NCBI GenBank assembly: GCA_937975645.1
Contig: CALJTV010000004.1
Coordinates: 1 to 51,870, forward strand
Length of the DNA: 51,870 bases
From: an uncultured Dehalococcoidia bacterium
GTDB taxonomy: Bacteria; Chloroflexota; Dehalococcoidia; GIF9; UBA5629
Direction of reading: 5' to 3'
Under the pieces are notes generated by a model. That model was not told the origin of the DNA. It did not search any database and saw only the letters and a list, made by a program, of their open reading frames with translations. Below are positions 25,009 to 34,618 of the stretch, piece after piece (position 1 is the first letter of the stretch; each line of letters starts with the position of its first letter). The translations under genes were made by a program, and so were the position numbers.

Positions 25009-26160
25009 ATGGCAAAGAAAGTGAAGATGCGGGATGTCGTAGTTCTGGGCGTCGGGCTCCACCCCTTCGGCAGGTTTCCACCCGAGAAGACCTACATTGA
25101 TCTGGCTAAAGAGGCAGTCTCAAAAGCCATCAAAGACGCCGGTATCAAATGGCATGATGTCCAGGTGGCGATGTATTCCCACGTTCGAGAGCAAGCGTCG
25201 TCAGCGGGACTGCTCGTTTTTCAGGAGTTCGGTAGCCACGGGATACCCATGATAGGGAACATAGAAAATGCCTGCTCCTCCAGCAGCACAGCAGTATGGC
25301 TCGCTACTCGCCTTATCGGTACAGGCCTGTATGACATTATCCTTGTCGCCGGTGCCGAGAAGATGCCACGCGGTCCTTTAACCTCGCCGCTCCGTTATTC
25401 TCCGGAAAGGTACCTGGGCACCGGCGTGATGATGGGGTTGTACGCCTTCATGGCACGCCGGTACATGAGAGAATACGGCGCCCCCATAGAGGCAATTGCT
25501 CAGGTGTCGGTCAAGAACCATAAGAATGGCGCCATCAACCCTTATGCACAGTACAAGAAGGTGTTCACTCTAGAGGAAGTGCTCAACTCTAGGATGATTG
25601 CCGACCCACTGACCCTTTATCAGTGCTGCCCCACTAGCGACGGCGCTGCGGCACTTGTCCTCTGTGCCGCCGACATAGCTTCGAAGTACACCAGCAAACC
25701 ACTGGTCAAAATTGCCGGCTCAGCGCTGCATATACAAAAGTATTCAGACCGTAAGAAGTGCATACCCCAAAACACTGTCAGGGCAGCTGAAGAAGCCTAC
25801 GAGCAGGCAGGTGTCAGCCCCAAAGATGTGCGTCTGGCTGAGGTCCACGATGCCGCCACCATCGGTGAAATCGTCCAGATCGAAGCCCTTGGGCTCTGCC
25901 CCGAAGGCGAAGGCTGGAAGTACACAATGCAAGGAAAGACAGAAATCACCGGTACCATACCGGTAAATCCGAGCGGCGGACTTCAGGCACAAGGTCACCC
26001 CCTCGGTGCTACTGGCGCCAGGCAAATAGCAGAGATAACACTACATTTGAGAGGAGAAGCTGGGGAAAGGCAGGTACCTGGAAACCCGAAGGTCGGTGTC
26101 ACCGAGTGTGCTGGCTTTGGTGGCGTGAGCACCGTCCACGTACTGGTGAGGCAGGACTGA
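25009..26160 (+). CDS. Thiolase family protein, SCP-x type, paired with DUF35
   Basis: Acyl-CoA acyltransferase of 383 residues. The nucleophile is Cys 89 in NACSSSSTA, the active-site His lies in EVHDAATIGE and in GGLQAQGHPLGATGA, and the second Cys is in ECAGFGG near the C-terminus. All catalytic positions are intact. SCP-x-like thiolases that lack a loop of classical FadA often depend on a DUF35 partner, and the gene just upstream encodes one. It should cleave or form a 3-oxoacyl-CoA; chain and direction cannot be told. No clear ribosome-binding site except a weak GGGAG before the ATG. Confidence 0.9.
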   Translation: MAKKVKMRDVVVLGVGLHPFGRFPPEKTYIDLAKEAVSKAIKDAGIKWHDVQVAMYSHVREQASSAGLLVFQEFGSHGIPMIGNIENACSSSSTAVWLATRLIGTGLYDIILVAGAEKMPRGPLTSPLRYSPERYLGTGVMMGLYAFMARRYMREYGAPIEAIAQVSVKNHKNGAINPYAQYKKVFTLEEVLNSRMIADPLTLYQCCPTSDGAAALVLCAADIASKYTSKPLVKIAGSALHIQKYSDRKKCIPQNTVRAAEEAYEQAGVSPKDVRLAEVHDAATIGEIVQIEALGLCPEGEGWKYTMQGKTEITGTIPVNPSGGLQAQGHPLGATGARQIAEITLHLRGEAGERQVPGNPKVGVTECAGFGGVSTVHVLVRQD

Positions 26161-26176
26161 ACAACTTACCACTTGC

Positions 26177-26959
26177 TCACCTACCCTTAAAAACCGGCTT
26201 ACGCTTTTCCACAAACGCCCTCGTCCCTTCCCTATAGTCCTCGGTGCTACGCAAGATCTCAGCACACTTGCTTTCATAGTCCAGCGCGCTCATCAAGTCC
26301 ATTTGCATGCCCACGTTGACACAGTATTTAAGCATCCTCAGCGACAAAGGCGGCCTTTCAGCAAGCTCACTAGCCCACCTCATGGCTTCAGACATCAGCT
26401 CCACTACGGGCACCACCTTGTTCACTAATCCGATCTCATATGCCCGCCTGGCATCGATGACATTACCGAAATACAGGAACTCTTTCGCCCGCGCTGGACC
26501 TATCAGCCGCGGCAAACGCGCTGTCCCACCAGCAGCAGGAATGACCCCCAGCTTCACCTCACCCATCCCAAAGCTCGCCGCTTCAGAAGCAATACGGAAA
26601 TCACAGCACAGGGCTATCTCCAAGCCACCGCCATTACACGGTCCGTTGATGGCAGCGATCACCGGCTTCGACAGGTCCTCCAGTTTATTGAAAAAGCGGT
26701 AGCGGCGACGCCTGCTCCGTTGTGAACTTTGCTGAGCACTGGCATCAGCCATCTCCTTGATATCAGCACCAGCACAAAATCCCCTGCCAGCGCCGGTTAT
26801 TATGGCCACCCTGATCTGATCATCGTCCGCAAGCTCGTCAACTAAATCCTCAAGTTCAGCACTCAATTTTGCGTTTATGGCATTAAGGCGCTCCGGACGG
26901 TTAAGAGTGACTATTGCCACAGAACCCTCTCTTTGATAAATGATCGTCTCATACTCCAT
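26177..26959 (-). CDS. Enoyl-CoA hydratase/isomerase family protein
   Basis: Crotonase-fold protein of 260 residues that hydrates trans-2-enoyl-CoA or performs a related reaction. The oxyanion-hole blocks GRGFCAGADIKEM and CNGGGLEIALCCDF are present. The catalytic Glu pair appears retained, in FGMGEVKLG and AKEFLYFG. ATG 26959 is chosen because AAAGGAG lies 8-14 bases before it and the sequence MEYETIIYQREG begins like the family. It follows the SDR gene on the same strand by about 40 bases, so the two probably form an operon. It runs convergently against the thiolase gene, and the three could serve consecutive steps of beta-oxidation. Confidence 0.92.
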   Translation of the reverse strand: MEYETIIYQREGSVAIVTLNRPERLNAINAKLSAELEDLVDELADDDQIRVAIITGAGRGFCAGADIKEMADASAQQSSQRSRRRRYRFFNKLEDLSKPVIAAINGPCNGGGLEIALCCDFRIASEAASFGMGEVKLGVIPAAGGTARLPRLIGPARAKEFLYFGNVIDARRAYEIGLVNKVVPVVELMSEAMRWASELAERPPLSLRMLKYCVNVGMQMDLMSALDYESKCAEILRSTEDYREGTRAFVEKRKPVFKGR

Positions 26960-26997
26960 TCCGATATCTCCTTTCAAATTATGTTGTCCTGCCTAGG

Positions 26998-27849
26998 TTA
27001 TCCAACCATCGAAAACCCACCGTTGACGCTCAGTACCTGCCCTGTTATCCATGCCGCTGCATCGGAGACGAAGAAAAGCACCGCATTAGCTGCGTCTGAG
27101 GGTAGCCCCAACCTTCCCAGACCTCGCGCCAGTGGGTAGTTCCTCATCACCGCTTCCCGCCGCTCTTTAAGTGCCTGCTCTATCTGTTCCTCGGTCATCC
27201 CCGCAGCCCTCATCCTCCCCCTTGTCCTCTCATCCTGCCCCGGGTGTGGGGTGGCACCAAGAGAAATGCAATTCACATTTATGCAGTACCGGGCAACCTC
27301 TCTGGCTAGGGACTTACTGAAGCCCACTATCCCTGCTTTTCCCGTTGCATAAGCAGCCAGCCGTGGCTCACCCACCCTCCCGGCATCGGAGATAATACTC
27401 ACTATCTTGCCATACTTTTGTTGGATCATATGGCTGATGACTGCTCTGGTGCAGTTCATCGTCCCATAGATGTTGACATCAATATATTTAGTCCACAGGG
27501 AGCGGTCACTCTCGGCAAAGGTCGCATATTGCCCCGGTATGGCATCCTCCTCAGCACTCGGGGCTGGAACACCAGCATTGTTCACCAGGATATCCACTCT
27601 CCCCCATTTTGTCAGCACTTCATCCACCATCCTAGTCACCTCATCCCAGTCCGTCACATCAGCTTTTATCCCTATAGCTTCCCCACCAGCTGCCCTTATC
27701 TCCTCGGCAACCCTCTGTGCCCTTTCAGCAAAGAGGTCGTTGACTGCTACCCTCGCGCCCTCCCGGGCAAGGCTCTTGGCTATCTCCTCACCAATCGCCC
27801 TCCCCGCCCCTGTAACAATAGCCACCTTCCCTTTCAGACCTAGATCCAT
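26998..27849 (-). CDS. Short-chain dehydrogenase/reductase (3-oxoacyl-CoA/ACP reductase-like)
   Basis: NAD(P)-dependent oxidoreductase of 283 residues. The Rossmann motif TGAGRAIG (about 14-21), the NNAG motif, the catalytic Ser in ISDAGRVG, and YATGK (Tyr-x3-Lys) are intact. An Asp after the second beta strand (VNDLF) suggests NAD preference. There is an insertion of about 30 residues before the end (PHPGQDERTRGRMRAAG region) compared with FabG. With the enoyl-CoA hydratase downstream, oxidation of a 3-hydroxyacyl-CoA is likely; the exact substrate is unknown. The ATG follows AAGGAGG. Confidence 0.92.
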   Translation of the reverse strand: MDLGLKGKVAIVTGAGRAIGEEIAKSLAREGARVAVNDLFAERAQRVAEEIRAAGGEAIGIKADVTDWDEVTRMVDEVLTKWGRVDILVNNAGVPAPSAEEDAIPGQYATFAESDRSLWTKYIDVNIYGTMNCTRAVISHMIQQKYGKIVSIISDAGRVGEPRLAAYATGKAGIVGFSKSLAREVARYCINVNCISLGATPHPGQDERTRGRMRAAGMTEEQIEQALKERREAVMRNYPLARGLGRLGLPSDAANAVLFFVSDAAAWITGQVLSVNGGFSMVG

Positions 27850-27934
27850 GGCTGCGACCTCCTTTCATTACACAATAGTCCATGCGCTGACCGCCTTAAT
27901 AACAAACAGCACAGCGACATTTCCTTTGCGCATT

Positions 27935-27962
27935 ATTATAATATAAGGCATCGCGCCGGCAA
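27935..27962 (-). promoter_or_regulatory. Promoter for the SDR/enoyl-CoA hydratase unit
   Basis: On the minus strand TTGCCG (27957-27962), a 16-bp spacer and a perfect TATAAT (27935-27940). It is divergent from the archease promoter about 70 bases away. Confidence 0.6.
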
Positions 27963-28027
27963 ATTGTCAGCAACAAAGCAAACAGCGACTACCTCCAGCG
28001 GAAATTTCATCACTAAAGAGAGGCTCT

Positions 28028-28057
28028 TTGACTTCCCTAAAGGAGGCTCTATATAAT
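28028..28057 (+). promoter_or_regulatory. Promoter for archease-rtcB
   Basis: TTGACT (28028-28033), an 18-bp spacer and a perfect TATAAT (28052-28057), roughly 30 bases before the archease GTG start. Confidence 0.7.
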
Positions 28058-28088
28058 AGAGTTTGTTCCTAGGATACGAAGAGGGGTT

Positions 28089-28508
28089 GTGGACAGACCT
28101 TTTGAAGTCTTCGACCATACTGCAGATATCGGCATTGTCGCCTATGGGTCAGATATCACTGAACTATTTGCCAATGCCGCGCTGGGGCTTTTCAGTCTGA
28201 TAGTGGACCTGGACAGTTTAGGACAAGACGCGGAACGTGTTGTAGAGCTATCAGCCGAAGACAGCGAAAGTTTGCTGGTGGAATGGCTTAACGAACTCAT
28301 ATATATCTTCGATGTGGAACGGCTGGCTTTCAAAAAATTTGAGATAGGTGAACTCACCGACAATACTATAAAGGCGAAATGCTTCGGGGAGAAAATCGAC
28401 CCACAGAGGCATAAGATGTTTAGGGAAATAAAAGCAGCCACATACCATATGCTGCAGATAAGCAAACAAAATGGCAGTTATCAGGCCCGCATAATCTTTG
28501 ATATTTAG
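28089..28508 (+). CDS. Archease
   Basis: Protein of 139 residues that helps the RtcB RNA ligase accept guanylate and turn over. The family start FEVFDHTADIGIVAYG with its metal-binding Asp and His residues is clear, as are LLVEWLNELIYIFD and the C-terminal AATYHMLQI region carrying the conserved His. Length is normal. GTG at 28089 is the start, behind a GAGGGG site. The stop directly abuts the rtcB start (28508/28509), so the two are cotranscribed and likely translationally coupled, a pairing seen widely in bacteria and archaea. Confidence 0.94.
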   Translation: MDRPFEVFDHTADIGIVAYGSDITELFANAALGLFSLIVDLDSLGQDAERVVELSAEDSESLLVEWLNELIYIFDVERLAFKKFEIGELTDNTIKAKCFGEKIDPQRHKMFREIKAATYHMLQISKQNGSYQARIIFDI

Positions 28509-29975
28509 GTGAAAAAGATGACTAAATGGGAAGGACAAATCAAAAAAATAGACGACTTCCGTTGGGAAATACCTAAAGAATATAAACAGGGCATGAGGGT
28601 GCCCGGATTGGTCTACGCCGATGAAAAGATGCTCGAGGCAATCAGGGAGGACCAATCGCTAGAGCAGGTAGCCAATGTCGCTTTTCTCCCTGGGATAGTG
28701 GGGAGGTCGCTAGCAATGCCTGATATCCACTGGGGCTACGGTTTCCCCATCGGCGGCGTCGCCGCTACTAGAATTACCGATGGCGTGGTCTCACCGGGAG
28801 GAGTAGGCTACGACATCAATTGCGGGGTGAGACTGCTCCGCACCAACCTGAGCGAAAGCGAAGTTCGACCCAGAATAAAGGAGCTGGTCAACGAGCTTTT
28901 CCGCAACATCCCTTCAGGTGTGGGTTCAGAGGGGAAGATAAGGGTCACCGAAAAGGAGATGAATGAAATCTTGACCGATGGTGCCCACTGGGCAGTGCGG
29001 CGGGGCTTCGGTACAGAAGCCGACCTAGATGTCACCGAGGAGACCGGTCGGCTGAAGGGAGCCAACCCGGATAAGGTCAGTGCCAGAGCCAAACAGAGGG
29101 GGGCACCACAGTCAGGTACACTAGGCTCGGGCAACCATTTCCTTGAGGTGCAGGTTGTCAGGGAAATATATGATGAAGCTGCTGCCAAAGTTATGGGTAT
29201 AGAGTTTGTGGGGCAAGTTTTGATCTTAATCCACACCGGCTCCAGAGGGCTGGGACACCAAGTATGCGACGACTATCTCAGAGTCATGGAGGGGGCAGTA
29301 AAGAGGTACAACATCAGCCTGCCTGACAGGCAACTTGCCTGTGCGCCAATCGAATCACCGGAAGGCAAAGACTACCTTGCCGCCATGGCATGTGCTGCCA
29401 ACTACGCCTGGGCAAACCGTCAGTGCATCACTCACTGGGTACGGGAATCGCTGGCTAAGGTCTTTGGTAAAAGCCCAGAAGAACTGGGCTTGCGGCAGGT
29501 CTACGACGTTGCCCACAACATTGCCAAAATCGAGGAACATGTCGTAGACGGCACCAAGATGACTTTATGCGTTCATCGTAAAGGTGCCACCAGGGCTTTC
29601 CCCGCAGGACATAAGGACGTGCCACAGTGCTATAGGGAAATCGGACAGCCTGTGCTTATCCCCGGCGATATGGGGCGGTGCTCCTATGTGGCAGTGGGCA
29701 CTGAAAGAGCGATGGCTGAGTCCTTCGGTTCCACCTGCCACGGAGCTGGTAGGGTCCAGAGCAGAGGGGCAGCTAAACGCGGTCTAAGAGGAGTCGATGT
29801 TGCCGAAGAGTTACGAGCCAGAGGGATCATAGTCAGGGCGGACAGCATGTCATCCTTAGCTGAAGAGGCTTCGCAGGCATACAAGGATGTCACCCATGTC
29901 GTTGAAGTGACCCATAGAGCAGGGATCTCGCGAAAGGTCGCCATGGCTACCCCCATAGGAGTCATCAAAGGTTAA
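28509..29975 (+). CDS. rtcB: RNA-splicing ligase RtcB
   Basis: GTP- and Mn-dependent ligase of 488 residues that joins RNA 2',3'-cyclic phosphate or 3'-phosphate ends to 5'-OH ends, used in RNA repair or tRNA splicing. Metal ligands lie in YDINCGVR (Asp 102, Cys 105), GSGNHFLE, and VAHNIAK. HRKGATRAFPAG and PGDMGRCSYVAVGTE form the GTP site, and the His that takes GMP is in CHGAGR. All are intact. The start is GTG at 28509, with another ATG three codons on. The SagB-like gene follows after six bases and may share the transcript. Confidence 0.96.
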   Translation: MKKMTKWEGQIKKIDDFRWEIPKEYKQGMRVPGLVYADEKMLEAIREDQSLEQVANVAFLPGIVGRSLAMPDIHWGYGFPIGGVAATRITDGVVSPGGVGYDINCGVRLLRTNLSESEVRPRIKELVNELFRNIPSGVGSEGKIRVTEKEMNEILTDGAHWAVRRGFGTEADLDVTEETGRLKGANPDKVSARAKQRGAPQSGTLGSGNHFLEVQVVREIYDEAAAKVMGIEFVGQVLILIHTGSRGLGHQVCDDYLRVMEGAVKRYNISLPDRQLACAPIESPEGKDYLAAMACAANYAWANRQCITHWVRESLAKVFGKSPEELGLRQVYDVAHNIAKIEEHVVDGTKMTLCVHRKGATRAFPAGHKDVPQCYREIGQPVLIPGDMGRCSYVAVGTERAMAESFGSTCHGAGRVQSRGAAKRGLRGVDVAEELRARGIIVRADSMSSLAEEASQAYKDVTHVVEVTHRAGISRKVAMATPIGVIKG

Positions 29976-29981
29976 TACAGA

Positions 29982-30593
29982 GTGAAAAAAGAGCTTATCA
30001 GACTGCCCAACCCAAGCCACCGTGGAAAACTCTCTGTAGAAGAAGCCATCCTGAAACGGAGGTCAATAAGGCGGTTCCGAGGCGATCCTCTAACGCTTTC
30101 GCAGCTCTCACAGCTCCTCTGGTCAGCCCAGGGCATCACTGCCAGCGGAGGACGCAGGACAGCGCCCAGCGCCGGCGCTACATACCCACTGGAAATCTTC
30201 GCGGTAACAGGCGAGCAAACCGTAGACAGCCTGGGTGCCGGCGTTTACCACTACCAGACAGACAGCCATGCACTCAACGTTCACATCGGCGGGGATTTAA
30301 GGCCCGCCCTAGCTGAAGCCTCCCTTGGGCAAACTTGCATTGCTGCTAGTCCCGTTGATATAATTGTCTGCGCCCTTTATTCCAGGACTGTGTACCGGTA
30401 CGGAAAGCGTGGCGAACGGTACGTCCACATAGAAGTGGGACATGTGGGACAGAATATTTCGCTCCAGGCTATAGCATTGGGACTGGGCACAGTCATGGTA
30501 GGTGCTTTTGATGACGAACAGGTGAGGACAGTATTGCACCTCGAAGAGCAGTTGAAGCCCCTGTATATTATCCCAGTGGGTAAACCTGTGTAA
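29982..30593 (+). CDS. SagB-type nitroreductase-family oxidoreductase
   Basis: FMN-dependent oxidoreductase of 203 residues. RRSIRRF near residue 27 is the nitroreductase FMN-binding start, followed by the SagB-type blocks LSQLLWSAQGIT, RTAPSAGATYPLE and the C-terminal GLGTVMVGAFDD. SagB homologues oxidise azolines in peptide toxins, but many stand-alone relatives exist; no peptide-modification genes are present here, so that role should not be assumed. GTG start, six bases after rtcB, probably cotranscribed. No signal peptide. Confidence 0.87.
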   Translation: MKKELIRLPNPSHRGKLSVEEAILKRRSIRRFRGDPLTLSQLSQLLWSAQGITASGGRRTAPSAGATYPLEIFAVTGEQTVDSLGAGVYHYQTDSHALNVHIGGDLRPALAEASLGQTCIAASPVDIIVCALYSRTVYRYGKRGERYVHIEVGHVGQNISLQAIALGLGTVMVGAFDDEQVRTVLHLEEQLKPLYIIPVGKPV

Positions 30594-30649
30594 AACTACC
30601 GTGCCCGAAAGCATCTGCTTCGCATAAACAAAAACAGAAGGGAGGTAAA

Positions 30650-31867
30650 ATGCCACAGACAAGAGAAGCCGTAATAGTAGACTACCTAAGATCAGCGTTC
30701 TCGCGGTCGAGACCGAGAGAGCCAGAAAGGGACGTATTCAATAGCCTTAGGATGGACCGCGTCGCCGGCATGCTCATTCAGGAGATGCTAAAAAGGACGA
30801 AGGTCAAGCCACAGGATGTCAACCACGTCCTCGTTGGCACCGCAATGCCCGTAGGGGAGCAATGGACATATGGCGGAAGAAGCATAGTCTTCGAGGCAGA
30901 TATGCCCTTCGAGGTAGCTGCTGAGCAGTTTGACAAGCAATGTGCTTCCACGCTGGCAACAACTAATCGGGGTGCGATGGAGATAATGCTTGGTTACTCA
31001 GATATCGTGATCTCCGTGGGTATAGAGCACATGACCCATATCCCCATGGGAATTGAACCAGGCGACCCCAGGGCGATACTTCGACAGCCTGACCCGGCTT
31101 TCTTCTCGGAGGAACGGTTCAAAAAGTACAATTTCGCCATAGCCATGAATATGGGTTTGACCGCAGAAAAGCTGTTTAAGGAATCTGGCTTTACCCGCGA
31201 GGATATGGACCGCTGGGCGCTCAGAAGCCACCAGCGGGCAGCCAAAGCCCTGCAGGAGGGCTACTTCAAAGGGGAGATACTGCCCATCGAGGTGACTTTG
31301 CCCGACGGTAAAAAGCAGGTGATCGACTACGATGTAGCCATTAGACCCGACACCACAATGGAAGCCCTGGCACAACTGAGGCCCGCCTACATACCCGATG
31401 GTCAAATAACCGCTGGCAATGCCTCGCCTTTGAACGCTGGCGCCACAGCGCTCATGCTGATGTCCAAGGAAAAAGCCAAACAATACGGGCTCAAGCCCCT
31501 AGCCACCATCGTATCCATGGGTTGGGCAGGAGTAGACCCCAGCGTCATGGGCAAAGGACCGGTACCCGCCAGCAAGATGGCACTAAAACACGCCGGCCTC
31601 GACGTCAAAGACATAGACTTCTGGGAGATAAACGAGGCTTTCGCCATAGTCACTATCTACGCCATCAGGGAATTGGGCATCGACCCGGAGAGGGTTAATA
31701 TAAAGGGCGGTGCCATCGCCATAGGTCACCCGCTGGGAGCAAGCGGCAACCGTCTTGTGGGCACCTTGGCAAGGATATTGAACTTGGAGAAGGGAAAATA
31801 TGGTGTCGCCACTGCTTGCGTCGGCGGAGGACAAGGAGCAGCTACCCTGATTAAAAGGGAAGAATAA
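30650..31867 (+). CDS. Acetyl-CoA acetyltransferase / 3-ketoacyl-CoA thiolase
   Basis: Classical thiolase of 405 residues. Catalytic Cys 98 lies in KQCAST, the active-site Asn/His loops are in EINEAFA and GHPLGASGNR, and the second Cys is in TACVGGGQG. All are intact. It differs from the two SCP-x-type thiolases in the window and needs no DUF35 partner. It could run beta-oxidation cleavage or acetoacetyl-CoA formation. A good ribosome-binding site GGGAGG precedes the ATG. The gene faces cimA, and a shared hairpin separates the two. Confidence 0.94.
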   Translation: MPQTREAVIVDYLRSAFSRSRPREPERDVFNSLRMDRVAGMLIQEMLKRTKVKPQDVNHVLVGTAMPVGEQWTYGGRSIVFEADMPFEVAAEQFDKQCASTLATTNRGAMEIMLGYSDIVISVGIEHMTHIPMGIEPGDPRAILRQPDPAFFSEERFKKYNFAIAMNMGLTAEKLFKESGFTREDMDRWALRSHQRAAKALQEGYFKGEILPIEVTLPDGKKQVIDYDVAIRPDTTMEALAQLRPAYIPDGQITAGNASPLNAGATALMLMSKEKAKQYGLKPLATIVSMGWAGVDPSVMGKGPVPASKMALKHAGLDVKDIDFWEINEAFAIVTIYAIRELGIDPERVNIKGGAIAIGHPLGASGNRLVGTLARILNLEKGKYGVATACVGGGQGAATLIKREE

Positions 31868-31887
31868 CAGGTTATCCCAGAGAAAAG

Positions 31888-31932
31888 AAGGGGCAGCGCA
31901 TTTGCAGTACCATTTCATGTGCGCTGCCCCTT
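31888..31932. terminator. Bidirectional terminator between thiolase and cimA
   Basis: A 13-bp perfect stem (31888-31900 with 31920-31932, GC-rich core GGGGCAGCGC) encloses a 19-base loop. On the minus strand the stem is followed by T-rich sequence (TTCTTTTCTC), giving a good end for the branched-chain operon. On the plus strand only TTT follows, so termination of the thiolase message is weaker. Confidence 0.75.
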
Positions 31933-31938
31933 TGACTA

Positions 31939-33516
31939 CTATCTGCAATGGAGAAGATAATATTCAAGGCTGTCAGCCAATGCTAACCAGCTTGCATCGA
32001 TGATATTGGTGGAACCACCGACGGTCCGCCATTTCCTTTGCCCATCAGTGGACTCGATCAACACCCGTACCTGCGATGCGGTACCCGAACTCTCCTCCAG
32101 TATGCGCACTTTATAGTCGACCAGTTGGACTTTACTTATCTCAGGATAAAACTCCACCAAAGCTTTGCGTAGCGCCTGGTCCAGGGCATTAACGGGCCCG
32201 TTGCCCTCGGACGCTGTGTGGAACACCTTATCATCAACCCTGACTTTCACCGTAGCCTCGGAGAGCAGCTCGGTATCACCCTCACTGGAAGGGCGTCTGT
32301 GTCTCTCCACGACCACCATAAAATCGATCAATTCGAAAGGCGGCTTATACCCCGGCTGGGCACGTTGTAAAAGCAATTCAAAAGAAGCTTCAGCGCTCTC
32401 GTACTGAAACCCCTTACTCTCCAGCTCCTTTATCTTCTGTACAATTTCCCGCGCCTGCTTCCCCCTTGTGGGCAGGCTGACACCCAGCTCCTTAGCCTTG
32501 TATATAATGTTGCTTTTCCCTGAAAGTTCAGAGACAACTACCCTGGGGCGGTTGCCCACCAGTTTGGGGTCGATATGCTGATAGCTGCTCTCCCACTTCA
32601 AAAGCCCGGAAACATGCAGCCCTCCTTTATGAGTAAAGGCACTGGTGCCCACATAGGGAAGGTTACTCGAAGGAGCCATATTAGCCAGTTCGGCTACGAA
32701 ACGAGATGTTTCAGTAAGTTTGGCTAACTGCTCGTCCGTAATACAATCAATGCCCATCTTTAACTTCAAAGTTGGGATTATGGAGCACAGGTTAGCATTA
32801 CCACACCGTTCACCGTAGCCGTTTATCGTCCCCTGGACCTGGATAACCCCCGCTTGGACCGCTGCAATCGAATTGGCAACAGCCAGATCGCCGTCATTGT
32901 GCACATGGATCCCCAGTGGCACAGCTACGCTTGCACGCACCGCATTGACAGCAGCCGTGATTTCAGAGGGCAACCCACCACCATTGGTATCACAGAGGAC
33001 CACACAATCAGCACCAGCTTTTGCAGCAGCTTCCACAACTTTTAACGCATATTCTGGATTTGCCCTATAACCATCGAAGAAATGTTCAGCATCAAAAAAC
33101 ACCTTTAGTCCGTGCGACTTCAGAAAAATTATGGAGTCAGCTATGATCTCCAAGTTATTCTGGAGGCTAACTTCCAAGAGTTGTGTCACATGGATATCCC
33201 AACTTTTGCCCACAATAGTGACTACCTTAGTCCCAGCCTCCACCAGAGCAGCCAGGTTAGGGTCAACGCTTGCTTTAGAAGCTGGATGTTTGGTACTGCC
33301 AAAAGCCACCAGCACCGAGTTCTTCAGCCTTAATTCCCTAGCTCTGGCAAAAAATTCTGTGTCCTTGGGGTTAGCCCCAGGCCATCCCCCTTCGATAAAA
33401 TGTATCCCCAACTCATCCAGCTTCTGGACAATCCTCAGTTTGTCCGCGACCGAAAATGAGATCCCCTCCTGTTGGGTCCCATCCCTCAGCGTCGTATCAT
33501 AAAGCTGCACTTTCAT
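31939..33516 (-). CDS. cimA: (R)-citramalate synthase
   Basis: Condenses pyruvate and acetyl-CoA to citramalate, the first step of the threonine-independent isoleucine route. The protein has 525 residues. The alpha-IPM-synthase family motif DTTLRDG is at the start; [18 protein letters not shown] and [15 protein letters not shown] (metal-binding His pair) follow, and the C-terminal LeuA-type regulatory domain (about 390-520) is present. The [10 protein letters not shown] form and overall length match citramalate synthases rather than LeuA, which is encoded separately upstream. It is the last gene of the operon; its ATG overlaps leuB by four bases. LeuCD and LeuB can process both citramalate- and isopropylmalate-derived intermediates. 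Confidence 0.94.
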   Translation of the reverse strand: MKVQLYDTTLRDGTQQEGISFSVADKLRIVQKLDELGIHFIEGGWPGANPKDTEFFARARELRLKNSVLVAFGSTKHPASKASVDPNLAALVEAGTKVVTIVGKSWDIHVTQLLEVSLQNNLEIIADSIIFLKSHGLKVFFDAEHFFDGYRANPEYALKVVEAAAKAGADCVVLCDTNGGGLPSEITAAVNAVRASVAVPLGIHVHNDGDLAVANSIAAVQAGVIQVQGTINGYGERCGNANLCSIIPTLKLKMGIDCITDEQLAKLTETSRFVAELANMAPSSNLPYVGTSAFTHKGGLHVSGLLKWESSYQHIDPKLVGNRPRVVVSELSGKSNIIYKAKELGVSLPTRGKQAREIVQKIKELESKGFQYESAEASFELLLQRAQPGYKPPFELIDFMVVVERHRRPSSEGDTELLSEATVKVRVDDKVFHTASEGNGPVNALDQALRKALVEFYPEISKVQLVDYKVRILEESSGTASQVRVLIESTDGQRKWRTVGGSTNIIDASWLALADSLEYYLLHCR

Positions 33517-34613
33517 CTTTTCCCTATCCTGTCAGCTATGAGACTCCCCATATCCCCCGTCCCCAGCTTGATCTTACCTTCACTCATTATATCATAAGTA
33601 CGATAACCGTCCTCCAAAACAGAGACCACCGCCCTCTCCACAGCTTCAGCCTCAAAACCCAGCCCCAATGAATAACGCAGCATCATAGCGGCACTAAGTA
33701 TGGTGGCTATAGGGTTAGCTACGTCCTGTCCTGCCCTACCGGGGGCACTACCATGAATGGGCTCATAAAGTCCGAACGCCCTAGAGGAACCTCCCTTGGG
33801 AACCCCAGCTAGACTGGCTGAGGGCAGCATGCCCATAGAACCTGCCAGCATTGACGCCTCGTCGGTCAATATGTCGCCGAAGGTATTCTCAGTGACCAAC
33901 ACATCGAACTGCGCCGGGCGTTGGATGAGGCGCATGGCGCAGGCATCCACCAGCATGTGCTCCAACTCCACATCAGGATAGTCTTTAGAAACTTCAGTGG
34001 CAATCTGCCTCCACAGCCGCGACGTCTCGAGCACATTTGCTTTATCCACAGAGGTCAGTTTCTTACGCCTTGTCAATGCAATCTCGAAACCCACCCTAAC
34101 TATACGCTCAATTTCGTGCTCCGAATAAGCCATGGTGTCAACAGCCTGCCTGCCCTCAGCAGTCTGCCATTGCTTTTTCGGCTGCCCAAAATAAAGCCCA
34201 CCGGTAAGCTCACGGACGAAGACCAAGTCAACGCCCTTAACAACCTCCGGTTTCAAAGTGGTGGCATCTATCAGCATAGGCAAAACCTTTACCGGCCTCA
34301 GGTTGGCAAATAGCCCCAGCCCCTTACGCAGAGCCAGAAGACCGTCTTCGGGGCGCACTTTAGCTAACGGGTCGTCCCATTTTGGACCACCCACAGCCCC
34401 AAGAAGCACCGCATCAGAATTCCGGCACATCTGCAGGGTCTCATCAGTCAGCGCCACCCCGTGGACATCTATGGCTGCACCACCCACCAAGCCCTCCCTG
34501 TACTCGAACCTGTGGTTAAACACTCTCCCCACGGCATCAAGTACCTTTAATGCCTGGGCGACTACCTCTGGACCAACACCATCCCCAGGTAAAACTGCAA
34601 TCTTAAAATCCAA
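33513..34613 (-). CDS. leuB: 3-isopropylmalate dehydrogenase
   Basis: Oxidises and decarboxylates 3-isopropylmalate (and, in the citramalate route, 3-methylmalate) with NAD. The protein has 366 residues. Family marks are the start [13 protein letters not shown], the substrate segment with [12 protein letters not shown], catalytic Tyr in [10 protein letters not shown], and metal-binding Asp residues in the [13 protein letters not shown] block; the NAD motif [14 protein letters not shown] is also present. The ATG starts five bases after leuD ends. The stop overlaps the cimA start by four bases. Confidence 0.96.
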   Translation of the reverse strand: MDFKIAVLPGDGVGPEVVAQALKVLDAVGRVFNHRFEYREGLVGGAAIDVHGVALTDETLQMCRNSDAVLLGAVGGPKWDDPLAKVRPEDGLLALRKGLGLFANLRPVKVLPMLIDATTLKPEVVKGVDLVFVRELTGGLYFGQPKKQWQTAEGRQAVDTMAYSEHEIERIVRVGFEIALTRRKKLTSVDKANVLETSRLWRQIATEVSKDYPDVELEHMLVDACAMRLIQRPAQFDVLVTENTFGDILTDEASMLAGSMGMLPSASLAGVPKGGSSRAFGLYEPIHGSAPGRAGQDVANPIATILSAAMMLRYSLGLGFEAEAVERAVVSVLEDGYRTYDIMSEGKIKLGTGDMGSLIADRIGKR

Positions 34614-34618
34614 TTTTA

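Noticed and set aside
29982-30593. Peptide-toxin (azoline) biosynthesis cluster around the SagB-like gene
   Set aside because: No cyclodehydratase, precursor peptide or exporter is nearby; the gene sits with rtcB and a thiolase.
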